Shown one piece after another: positions 1 through 8,043 of a stretch of 37,542 nt of DNA. Both the position numbers and the translations under genes were made by a program. Source of the DNA: a bacterium (GTDB taxonomy: Bacteria > Patescibacteriota > Minisyncoccia > Phycocordibacterales > GCA-002787175); NCBI GenBank assembly GCA_030699905.1, contig JAUYKQ010000007.1, positions 1 through 37,542 on the forward strand, in the 5' to 3' direction. Position 1 is the first letter of the stretch. Each line of letters begins with the position of its first letter. The notes under the pieces are model-generated. The model made no database searches and was not told the origin of the DNA. It saw only the letters and a program-made list of their open reading frames with translations.

Positions 1-38
1 CTTACGATAAGAATCGTTCGAAAATATGGGAGAAGGGC

Positions 39-121
39 TTCGAATCTCTCACGCGATGTGCGCAGGCACATCGCTACCCTCCGTTTTTCGCGGACTCAAA
101 ACGGAGGGTGAGAGATTCGAA
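39..121. repeat. Inverted partial copy of the tRNA-Ser 3' end
   Basis: Bases 98-121, the T-arm/acceptor 3' part of the adjacent tRNA-Ser plus its AAAA flank, are repeated in inverted orientation at 39-51 and 77-87. The left copy is split by a 25-nt insert (52-76) that is itself a hairpin, GCGATGTG (53-60) pairing with CACATCGC (67-74). The inner part (77-87 against 98-108) is a perfect 11-bp stem with a 10-nt loop and could act as a terminator for the tRNA. The structure is read directly; its origin is unknown. Confidence 0.7.
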
Positions 122-186
122 CTCTCGGTGGGTTTCCCCACACACGCTTTCCAAGCGTGCGCACTAGACCGCTATGCGAACCCTCC
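102..186 (-). tRNA. tRNA-Ser(GGA)
   Basis: On the minus strand the acceptor stem GGAGGGT pairs with ACCCTCC, followed by discriminator G73 as expected for serine. The D-stem is GCAT/GTGC, and the anticodon stem CACGC/GCGTG holds loop TTGGAAA, giving anticodon GGA. A long variable arm (GTGGG-GAAA-CCCAC) and T-arm GAGAG-TTCGAAT-CTCTC complete a class II tRNA of 85 nt. CCA is not encoded. It decodes UCC/UCU. Confidence 0.95.
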
Positions 187-230
187 ATAATTTTACTTTC
201 AACAGCCGTTCCGAGGCCTTTACATTACCG

Positions 231-248
231 CTTGGAAAGCTTTCCAAG
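231..248. repeat. 18-bp perfect palindrome downstream of pgsA-like gene
   Basis: CTTGGAAAGCTTTCCAAG is a perfect palindrome lying between the phosphatidyltransferase stop and the tRNA-Ser. On the plus strand it is followed by a short T run. Its left half, with the two preceding bases, is identical over 12 nt to the tRNA-Ser anticodon arm (CGCTTGGAAAGC), in the opposite orientation. It may be a terminator or another tRNA-derived fragment. Confidence 0.5.
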
Positions 249-254
249 TCCTTT

Positions 255-887
255 TTATATAGAACGATACACAAAAAGAGACAGAATTGCAAAAAATAAT
301 CCGGCAAAAAGAAGATAGGCGGCAGTCGTCAGAAATATAGGTACGGGATAAACAATAAAAAGCATGGCAAACCCCAAGCCGAATGACTGCAAAACCATTT
401 TTATTTTCCCGACCTTTTTGGCCGAAATATCTTTTCCTTTGAATTTTTTTCTGTAAAAAGCAAAGGTTACGATGAGCAGTTCCAAAATTATAATCGCCAG
501 AGCCAGTTCTTTGCCGATGACTTTGGTAACGACGATGGCAGAAATAGAACCGATAAGCAGTTTGTCTGCCACAGGGTCATACATTTTACCCCATTCCGTG
601 ATTTGTTTTTTGGTTCTGGCGAGAGCGCCATCCACCGCGTCTGAAAAAGCCGAAACAATAAAGGTCGCGATGCCTAAATGGATGTTGCCTGCGGTGAAAA
701 AATAAATGACAACAGGAATGGAAGCAAAACGAAAAGCGGTTATATGATTGGGAGTTACGAATGACGGAATGAAAGGTAAAATTGCCACCGAGATTATTTT
801 GTCCGTTATTGTTACTTTAGAATTTGGTGAGATCATTATGATGCCCGAGATTAAATTAATAACCAAACAATAAATGAAATTGTTCAC
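255..887 (-). CDS. pgsA: CDP-alcohol phosphatidyltransferase (PgsA-like)
   Basis: An integral membrane enzyme that transfers a phosphatidyl group from a CDP-lipid to an alcohol, probably glycerol-3-phosphate, in phospholipid synthesis. The full CDP-alcohol phosphotransferase signature is present: D83, D86, G87, A90, R91, G100, D104 and D108, in the order DxxDGxxAR-x8-GxxxDxxxD. Four to six hydrophobic segments surround it, and 210 aa is close to the usual PgsA length. The start follows htpX by only 3 nt, so the two are probably co-transcribed; M18 is an alternative start. The substrate is inferred from family size; a phosphatidylinositol- or other alcohol-specific enzyme cannot be excluded. 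Confidence 0.85.
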   Translation of the reverse strand: MNNFIYCLVINLISGIIMISPNSKVTITDKIISVAILPFIPSFVTPNHITAFRFASIPVVIYFFTAGNIHLGIATFIVSAFSDAVDGALARTKKQITEWGKMYDPVADKLLIGSISAIVVTKVIGKELALAIIILELLIVTFAFYRKKFKGKDISAKKVGKIKMVLQSFGLGFAMLFIVYPVPIFLTTAAYLLFAGLFFAILSLFVYRSI

Positions 888-890
888 GGA

Positions 891-1796
891 TCAAGCGTTT
901 CTCAACGCTTTTATTCTCTCCTCCACCGGCGGATGGGTCATAAAAAGCTTGGTCAAAAAACCTTTGGTGCTTCCATGATTTGAAAAAGGATTTGATATGA
1001 ACAAATGCGCTGTGGCGTGATTTGCGCGCTTCATGGGAGTTCCTTCAGCGGATATTTTTCGGAGAGCAGAAGCCAAAGCATCGGGATAGCGAGTCAAAAG
1101 CGCGCCGGAAGCATCCGCCAAAAACTCGCGTTTCCTTGAAATGGCAAGCTGTATTATTGTCGCTATGATAGGGGACAGTATGGCGAGAGCCACACCTATT
1201 AAAATCAAGATAAGCTGTATTCTGCCGTCGCGGTTGCCGTTTCCCCTGTTTCCCCCACCCCATATGGTCATTCGCAGGAAAAAGTCGGACAAAAGAGCGA
1301 CAAAGCCCACAAGCACCACCACAATTGTGGAAACAAGTATGTCGCGATTGCCGATATGCGACAGCTCATGGGCTATCACCCCCTCAAGTTCGCTTCTATC
1401 CAGTATGGCGAGAAGTCCCGTGGTTACCGCCACGGCCGAGTTTTCTTTGTTTCTGCCGGTCGCGAAAGCGTTGGGCGATGGGTCTTCAATAATGTAAAGG
1501 CGAGGCAGAGGAAGGCCTGCCGTGATGCAAAGATTTTCGGTAATATTCCAAAGTTCTCTGTGACTTTCGCGAGTGGTTGGCTTGGCGCCGGAGATAGCTA
1601 AAGCTATTTTATCTGAATACCAATAGCTGAAAACGTTCATAAAGACGCTAAACACAACGGCGATTAAAAGAATTTCCGGCGCGTTGTAGATAAACGAAAA
1701 ACCCCAGCCGAGAGTGATGATAACAATGAAAAAGCCCGTCATCAAAATCCAGGTTTTTCGTATGTTTGCGTCTTGATGAGTATAAAGGCTAGACAT
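891..1796 (-). CDS. htpX: HtpX family membrane zinc metalloprotease
   Basis: A membrane-bound M48B endopeptidase for quality control of misfolded membrane proteins. The zinc motif HELSH lies at residues 143-147 with catalytic E144, and the third ligand is E224 in REFLADA. Transmembrane segments lie at about 15-60 (two), 155-175 and 195-218. A Gly/Asn/Arg-rich patch (180-190) sits between the HExxH helix and the third ligand. At 301 aa it is normal in length. It lies in the same direction as lemA and a small membrane protein, the pairing commonly seen for LemA and HtpX, and is followed 3 nt later by the phosphatidyltransferase. Confidence 0.95.
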   Translation of the reverse strand: MSSLYTHQDANIRKTWILMTGFFIVIITLGWGFSFIYNAPEILLIAVVFSVFMNVFSYWYSDKIALAISGAKPTTRESHRELWNITENLCITAGLPLPRLYIIEDPSPNAFATGRNKENSAVAVTTGLLAILDRSELEGVIAHELSHIGNRDILVSTIVVVLVGFVALLSDFFLRMTIWGGGNRGNGNRDGRIQLILILIGVALAILSPIIATIIQLAISRKREFLADASGALLTRYPDALASALRKISAEGTPMKRANHATAHLFISNPFSNHGSTKGFLTKLFMTHPPVEERIKALRNA

Positions 1797-1927
1797 GTTA
1801 AAGATGTTATAATGTTCTACTTGTTTTAGATCTCTGCTGTATACTTTTGTCGCGGATTTAATTTCAAGAATAATCGAAAAACTGGGTCATAACTCGCTGG
1901 AATCCCGCTATCTTTTTCCCGAAAAAT

Positions 1928-2227
1928 TCAGAAAGAACTACTAATTACGATACTGGCAATAATTATACCCAGTAGAAAATAAATGGCGGGAAATAACAAG
2001 CCGAACAGAACTAAAATCAATCCTTTTTCTTTCTTCCTTACAATTTGTACCAACGCCACAATTGAAAGGATAACAATAATCGCAATCCCAGGAAGGACTA
2101 ACTGGTTTATGAATACAATAAAAGACATCGGAAGAAAACTTCTTCCGAAAAAGGACGCGATAAGCGAAACTGTGAAAATCAAAGAGATAGTAAAGGTGGC
2201 TTTTGCAAGACCGTTTGTAGTATTCAT
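1928..2227 (-). CDS. Small hydrophobic membrane protein, unknown function
   Basis: A 99-aa protein made almost entirely of three predicted membrane helices (about 8-30, 38-62, 68-95) with a short basic loop RKKEK near residue 64. I recognise no conserved motif. It begins 5 nt after the lemA stop and precedes htpX by about 130 nt, so it is probably in the lemA transcript. Codon use and composition match its neighbours. It may be a membrane partner of LemA or HtpX, but nothing in the sequence proves this. Confidence 0.65.
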   Translation of the reverse strand: MNTTNGLAKATFTISLIFTVSLIASFFGRSFLPMSFIVFINQLVLPGIAIIVILSIVALVQIVRKKEKGLILVLFGLLFPAIYFLLGIIIASIVISSSF

Positions 2228-2232
2228 TTTAT

Positions 2233-2796
2233 TTAGAATTTCACCTCCACCGGTTGCCTAGCCGCCGATTCTCCCTCCCCGAGCTCAAACAATTCCATTT
2301 TGGAAAAATGGAACATTGAGGCGACAACATTTGCAGGAAAACTTTCAATTTTGGTGTTAAGGTCTCGGACATTGGTGTTGTAGAACCTTCTTGCCGCCTG
2401 TACCTTGTTTTCAGTATCGGAAAGTTCGCGCTGAAGTTCCAAAAAATTTTGATTGGCTTTCAAATCTGGATAGGCCTCCGCTATGGCGAAAATGGATTTC
2501 AAAGCCCCCGTAAGCATATTTTCCGCCTGCGACTTGTCGTGGAGATTGCCCGCTCCCATGGCACGCGCCCTCGCTTCACTTACTTTCTCAAAAGCCGCCG
2601 ATTCGTGCGTGGCGTATCCTTTGACCGTGTTTACAAGATTAGGAATAAGGTCGTATCGGCGTTTTAACTGAACGTCAATGTCGGCCCATGCCTCTTTGGC
2701 GCGATTTACAAGTCGCACAAAACCGTTGTAAGCAAAAACCACCCACAAAGCTAAAATGACTATAATACCAATCGCGATATAAAGTGTCGTGTTCAT
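2233..2796 (-). CDS. lemA: LemA family protein
   Basis: A single-pass membrane protein with a helical-bundle domain outside the anchor. Residues 4-23 are the membrane segment. It is followed by the LemA hallmarks: the NRAKEAWADIDVQLKRRYDL region (31-50), IPNLVNTVKGY (51-61), and a C-terminal stretch with RRFYN and FPANVVASMFHF. Its length of 187 aa is typical. Its molecular role is unsettled, but the gene is often found with htpX, as here. No good Shine-Dalgarno lies directly before the ATG; a promoter-like TATAAT lies about 150 nt upstream. Confidence 0.93.
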   Translation of the reverse strand: MNTTLYIAIGIIVILALWVVFAYNGFVRLVNRAKEAWADIDVQLKRRYDLIPNLVNTVKGYATHESAAFEKVSEARARAMGAGNLHDKSQAENMLTGALKSIFAIAEAYPDLKANQNFLELQRELSDTENKVQAARRFYNTNVRDLNTKIESFPANVVASMFHFSKMELFELGEGESAARQPVEVKF

Positions 2797-2937
2797 GTTT
2801 TTGAATTAACCTGTGTATACTCCGCCTCAAACGCAAAGTAAAAGAAGAGGTGCTGACAACGGGTAAACTACAAGTTCTCGGCGCGGGAAGCGTGAACGTA
2901 AATGTCTCCACCTCCTTTGCGCCACGTCGCTTATAAT

Positions 2938-2956
2938 ATGTAATATTATACCGCAA
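2938..2956 (-). promoter_or_regulatory. Putative promoter -10 region upstream of lemA
   Basis: On the minus strand the sequence reads TTGCGGTATAATATTACAT, containing a perfect TATAAT (2950-2945). The same 19-nt string with one change occurs upstream of the glycosyltransferase gene at 30,423-30,441. No good -35 box is visible. The predicted leader to lemA is about 145 nt and contains a Shine-Dalgarno-like AAAGGAGGTG (2918-2909) not followed by an ATG. Confidence 0.5.
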
Positions 2957-2984
2957 AACGCAAAAAGAGGGAATGCTATTATTC

Positions 2985-3136
2985 ATAACCCATCACACTC
3001 TTATTCTCCCTTTACAAAAGGGAGTGGCTCATTCCGATGAGCCGAGGGATTTTTAAATCCTCCGTCACATAAGAATGTGACACCTCCTTTAGAAAAGGAG
3101 GAATGAAGCCACTTTCTGATAGGTGTGAGGGGTTAC
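2985..3136. mobile_element. MITE-like element, family A copy 1
   Basis: A 152-bp element with inverted ends (ATAACCCATCACACT, and GGTGTGAGGGGTTAC at the right, imperfect versions of the ends of copy 2). It is flanked by an exact 8-bp duplication TATTATTC (2977-2984 and 3137-3144). Inside are tandem hairpins: CTCCCTTT/AAAGGGAG, GGCTCAT/ATGAGCC, TCACAT/ATGTGA and CCTCCTTT/AAAGGAGG. It carries no gene. The right-hand target duplication overlaps the stop codon of the sensor kinase without changing the protein. Confidence 0.85.
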
Positions 3137-3138
3137 TA

Positions 3139-4263
3139 TTATTCACCTTTTACCGGCAAAGTTACCGTAAATGTGGAACCTTGGCCCGGCGCGCTTTCCA
3201 AGGTCAGTTTTCCTTTATGCGCCCTTACTATTTCACGAGAAAGGTAGAGTCCGATGCCAAGCCCGGGAAACGTTTTTTCTCTTTCGCCGGAAGAGCGGAA
3301 AAATCTGGTGAATATTTTTCTCTGTTCTTTTTTTTCTATGCCTATGCCGAAGTCCTTTACTTTCACCATAACTTTCCCTCCCTTCCCTGAAACCGTTACC
3401 ACAACTTGCTCCGCCAACGGGGAATATTTTATAGCGTTGGAAAACAAGTTAACAAGAACCTGTTCCATTCTGTCCGGATCGCCGAAAACCGGTGATTTTA
3501 CTTTTCCTTCCAACTTGAAAACGTGCCGCGACTTAAATATTGAGTTGGCCTGGTCAACGTTTTTTTTGACAAGTTCGTCAAAGTCAAACATTTCCTTTTT
3601 CAGACCAAACTTGCCGAACCCGATTTTTGTCATATCCAAAAGGTCGTTTATGAGCATCACCTGTTTTGAGACCTTTCCCCTGGCCAGTTTAACAAGTCGT
3701 ACCACTTCTTCGTGGTAGGCGTTTTCGGCATTATCCGCGCCTTCCAGCTTGGACTGAAGTATTTCAAGGTAAAGAGACATGCTTGTAACAGGGGTGTTTA
3801 ATTCATGGCTCACCATTGACATGAAAAGATTCTTACGGCGTTCTGCTTCTTTGTCGCGAGACACGTCTCGCAACGTTGAAATCACCTTTCCGTTGGGCAA
3901 AATCCTGGCCTTTCTTTCAACAACAATGTATTTCCCGTCTTTCCCTTTGATTCTCCTCTCGGTGGTAAGCTTTTTCTTTTTCTTCAGAATTTCATAGTAC
4001 TTTTTCACTTCTTGCTTGTCTTCAGGATGAACAAGCTCAAAAAGCTTGACTTTGTGGAGATTCGCCCCTTTCAAACCCAAAAGCTTCAAAGCCGCCGAAT
4101 TTGCGTATAAAATTTCGGTCGTTCTATCGTCCGTGAGCATTACTCCTTCTGAAATTTCTTCCAAAAGGACATTGTAAGACATCGGTAAGTCAAAACGCCA
4201 CCTTTTTTCGCTTTGTTTCGATTTTTTAAGCTTTTTCCTCATGTTCGTAATGAATCTTGCCAT
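3139..4263 (-). CDS. Cytoplasmic PAS-domain sensor histidine kinase
   Basis: A two-component sensor of 374 aa. A PAS domain spans roughly residues 28-138. The HisKA helix has the phosphoacceptor H153 in VSHELNTPVTSM. The HATPase domain has the N-box N272/N276 (NLFSNAIKYS), G1 D304 (DFGIGI), an F-box (FTRFFRSS) and G2 GLGIGLYLS (334-342). No membrane segment is present, so the input is probably intracellular. No response regulator is adjacent; the nearest are at 23.7 and 24.4 kb. Its TAA stop (3139-3141) lies inside the target duplication of the family A element. A TATACA box lies 13 nt before the ATG. Confidence 0.92.
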   Translation of the reverse strand: MARFITNMRKKLKKSKQSEKRWRFDLPMSYNVLLEEISEGVMLTDDRTTEILYANSAALKLLGLKGANLHKVKLFELVHPEDKQEVKKYYEILKKKKKLTTERRIKGKDGKYIVVERKARILPNGKVISTLRDVSRDKEAERRKNLFMSMVSHELNTPVTSMSLYLEILQSKLEGADNAENAYHEEVVRLVKLARGKVSKQVMLINDLLDMTKIGFGKFGLKKEMFDFDELVKKNVDQANSIFKSRHVFKLEGKVKSPVFGDPDRMEQVLVNLFSNAIKYSPLAEQVVVTVSGKGGKVMVKVKDFGIGIEKKEQRKIFTRFFRSSGEREKTFPGLGIGLYLSREIVRAHKGKLTLESAPGQGSTFTVTLPVKGE

Positions 4264-4336
4264 AAAAGTTTATTAATGTATAGTTTAATACGGATCAGGC
4301 CTTTGAGAAACAATACCACTCTCGGAGGAAAACGAA

Positions 4337-5026
4337 ATGAAGAAGAACAGAAAACTGTCTGATTTAGTCAGGCGAATAGGAGACGGCCGTATTTCTTTTC
4401 GGCTGGCTGAAGAGAGGGATTTACCCATCATCAGAGAGTGGTGGAAAGACCCTTCTTCAAAGTTTTACTTCAACCGACGTAAAACTTTCACGGACAAAGG
4501 AAGAATCAAATTGGCCGTCGGCGCGTTAGCGCCACCGATTAATTATCGTCCGAGAGAGGGAAATCGGAATCTCTTTCCGGATGAAATCCCCATGATAGTG
4601 GAAGCGGTTTTTTCGGACAGAAAACCCGCCGTGCCTATTGGCATTTTTGTCCTAGAAAAAATTGACTGGGGGAAAGGGGAAGCGTCTTTCAGGATTTTCG
4701 TGGACAGCAGATATCGAAGGTTGAAATACGGGTTGGAAATGATGATACTCATTTTTGACTTTGTGTTCACGACACTTGAATTCACGCGCCTTTATGCCTC
4801 CACGATCAGCCGGCTCAATGACCGGACTGAAAAGTTCATGATTCAGGTCGGCTTCAGATTAGCCGACCGAATCAAAAAATACGTAAAGCGTGGCGACGAA
4901 CGCTACGACCTCGTAACTTTTGAAATCTTCCCGCACAGAGCGGAAAGAGTCAGGAACAAGTTCCAAGAGAACCGAGACAGAATTATGCAAAATTATAGGG
5001 TCTACTCGCACGAGGGTTCCTTATAA
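4337..5026 (+). CDS. GNAT family N-acetyltransferase
   Basis: A 229-aa acetyl-CoA-dependent acyltransferase of the RimJ/RimL-like GNAT type. The N-terminal strand is ISFRLAEERDLPIIREWW (19-36). The core strands are at IGIFVLEKIDW (101-111) and ASFRIFVDSRYRRLKYG (116-132); the latter is the region that binds the acetyl-CoA pyrophosphate, though the usual QxxGxG is relaxed. A clear Shine-Dalgarno (GGAGG, 4324-4328) precedes the ATG, which is unusual for this window. It is transcribed divergently from the sensor kinase. The acceptor is unknown: a protein N-terminus, an antibiotic or a sugar are all possible. Confidence 0.8.
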   Translation: MKKNRKLSDLVRRIGDGRISFRLAEERDLPIIREWWKDPSSKFYFNRRKTFTDKGRIKLAVGALAPPINYRPREGNRNLFPDEIPMIVEAVFSDRKPAVPIGIFVLEKIDWGKGEASFRIFVDSRYRRLKYGLEMMILIFDFVFTTLEFTRLYASTISRLNDRTEKFMIQVGFRLADRIKKYVKRGDERYDLVTFEIFPHRAERVRNKFQENRDRIMQNYRVYSHEGSL

Positions 5027-5048
5027 AGAAAGCACAATCCGCAAGCAC

Positions 5049-5082
5049 CCGCGCCCACAAAAATAGGCGCGGTTATTTTTTA
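5049..5082 (+). terminator. Rho-independent terminator after the GNAT gene
   Basis: Stem CCGCGCC (5049-5055) pairs with GGCGCGG (5066-5072) and is followed by TTATTTTTTAAT. Confidence 0.8.
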
Positions 5083-5094
5083 ATAAAAACAGGC

Positions 5095-5127
5095 AAAACG
5101 CCCGCGGCCTTTGGCCGCGGGCGTTTT
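5095..5127. terminator. Bidirectional terminator between convergent genes
   Basis: A perfect 15-bp stem AAAACGCCCGCGGCC (5095-5109) and GGCCGCGGGCGTTTT (5113-5127) closes a TTT loop. With A and T runs on both sides it can serve both the GNAT gene and the convergent groEL. Confidence 0.85.
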
Positions 5128-5168
5128 CTTTTTATCTCTTCCCCCCTATGTACCCCGCCGATAGTTTT

Positions 5169-6989
<1,821 letters not shown>

Positions 6990-6990
6990 C

Positions 6991-7308
6991 TTATTTTATG
7001 ATTGCTAATATATTACTCGCGGAAACAACCTGATATTCTTCATTATCCACTTTAAGAAAGTCTCCCCACTGAAAAAGAACAATGTCTCCCTTTTTGACTT
7101 TTACAGGAACAAGTTTTCCGTCTTCGTATTTGCCTTCTCCTACGGAAACCACCTCACCCTGTTTTGTCTCTCGGCCATCTGATGCCGACTCTGGAATAAA
7201 TATTCCGGAAGCTGTCTTCTTTTCAGCGTCCTCTTTTTTCTCTTTTACAAGAACGCGATCTCCTATCGGTATGATGTTTACGGTGCCACTCTTTGATGAT
7301 TTAGCCAT
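6991..7308 (-). CDS. groES: Co-chaperonin GroES (Hsp10)
   Basis: The heptameric lid of the GroEL chamber. Its 105 aa show the typical N-terminus IIPIGDRVLVKEKKEDAEKKTASGI, the mobile loop around TASGIFIPESASDGRETKQGEVVSVGEG, and the C-terminal GDIVLFQWGDFLKVDNEEYQVVSASNILAII. It is slightly longer than the usual 95-100 aa because of an N-terminal MAKSSKSGTVN extension. It is first in the groES-groEL unit. A TATAAG box 14-19 nt upstream and a 10-bp inverted repeat farther up suggest its own promoter. No CIRCE (HrcA) operator is visible. Confidence 0.97.
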   Translation of the reverse strand: MAKSSKSGTVNIIPIGDRVLVKEKKEDAEKKTASGIFIPESASDGRETKQGEVVSVGEGKYEDGKLVPVKVKKGDIVLFQWGDFLKVDNEEYQVVSASNILAIIK

Positions 7309-7321
7309 AGTTTTTAGTTAG

Positions 7322-7359
7322 CTTATAAAACTGAAACCAAAGCCGTTAAAACGGCTTTG
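7322..7359 (-). promoter_or_regulatory. Putative groES promoter with 10-bp inverted repeat
   Basis: A minus-strand TATAAG (7327-7322) ends 13 nt before the groES ATG. CAAAGCCGTT (7338-7347) and AACGGCTTTG (7350-7359) form a perfect inverted repeat covering the expected -35 position. It could be an operator that replaces CIRCE, or an upstream terminator. The assignment is inference. Confidence 0.4.
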
Positions 7360-7406
7360 TCTAATAATAATACAGTTAAATACTCCAATCTGCAATAGGC
7401 GTAAAA

Positions 7407-7608
7407 GTAACCCCTCACACTCTTAATTCTCCATTTTCTAAAGGGAGTGGCTCATTCCGATGAGCTGAGGGATTTATTCTCCCTTTCGTAAAGGGAGTAC
7501 CCGAGTCGGCGAGGGGGAGGGATTTTTAAATCCTCCGTCACATAAGAATGTGACACCTCCTTTAAAAAGGAGGAATAAAGACACTTTCTGATAAGTGTGA
7601 GGGGTTAC
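7407..7608. mobile_element. MITE-like element, family A copy 2
   Basis: A 202-bp element with perfect 15-bp inverted ends GTAACCCCTCACACT (7407-7421) and AGTGTGAGGGGTTAC (7594-7608). It is flanked by the exact 8-bp duplication GCGTAAAA (7399-7406, 7609-7616). It matches copy 1 throughout but carries one additional module of about 50 bp (CTCCCTTT/AAAGGGAG hairpin plus ACCCGAG/GCGAGGG) before the central TTTTTAAATCCTCC. No coding capacity. It lies between groES and secG, which are divergent. Confidence 0.9.
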
Positions 7609-7613
7609 GCGTA

Positions 7614-7643
7614 AAACGCCTAATACTGCAGTATTAGGCGTTT
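7614..7643. repeat. 30-bp perfect palindrome next to the family A insertion
   Basis: The perfect palindrome is centred on CTGCAG at 7628/7629, with arms of 15 nt (AAACGCCTAATACTG and its complement). The family A element inserted directly beside it, and the target duplication overlaps its first bases, so the hairpin or its flank was the target. It may be a transcription terminator. Confidence 0.7.
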
Positions 7644-7728
7644 ACACGAACCCACTTCACCGACACAAACTGAAAAAGTAGTCAAAGACACGCAAACAAC
7701 TTAGTGTCGGAGAGGACTAATACAAAAG

Positions 7729-7757
7729 TTGCATTTTTGAGCGACTTTTGGTATCCT
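7729..7757 (+). promoter_or_regulatory. Putative secG promoter, leaderless
   Basis: TTGCAT (7729-7734) and TATCCT (7752-7757) are separated by 17 nt. The -10 box ends 7 nt before the secG ATG at 7765, so transcription would start at or within a base or two of the start codon. Confidence 0.55.
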
Positions 7758-7764
7758 TTAATAA

Positions 7765-7989
7765 ATGGATGCTATTTTGCCGATAGTTCAGATAATATTG
7801 GCCGTGGCGCTTGTTATTGCCATTTTGCTCCAACAGACCGGAGCGGGATTGGGTGGCGCTTTCGGCGGTACTGATACCGGCGGCGGTTTTAACACTCGTC
7901 GCGGGTTTGAAAAAATTTTATTTCGCGCCACAATTATTTTGGCTTTTCTTTTTGTTTTTTCAGCTCTGTTTGCGTTTTTTATGCAGTAG
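7765..7989 (+). CDS. secG: Preprotein translocase subunit SecG
   Basis: The small accessory subunit of the SecYEG channel in the cytoplasmic membrane. At 74 aa it has the SecG pattern: helix 1 (4-22, IVQIILAVALVIAILLQQ), the Gly-rich cytoplasmic loop TGAGLGGAFGGTDTGGGFNTRRGFEKIL (25-52), and helix 2 (54-73). There is no Shine-Dalgarno, and the -10 box is 7 nt from the ATG. The binding protein downstream starts 55 nt later and may share the transcript. Confidence 0.92.
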   Translation: MDAILPIVQIILAVALVIAILLQQTGAGLGGAFGGTDTGGGFNTRRGFEKILFRATIILAFLFVFSALFAFFMQ

Positions 7990-8043
7990 AGCAGACACCT
8001 AATCCAGTCGCAAATTTTTTCGCGTAATTTTGCGAAATGATTT

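Noticed and set aside
7309-7406. CIRCE/HrcA operator before groES
   Set aside because: The TTAGCACTC-N9-GAGTGCTAA motif is absent; only an unrelated 10-bp inverted repeat is present.
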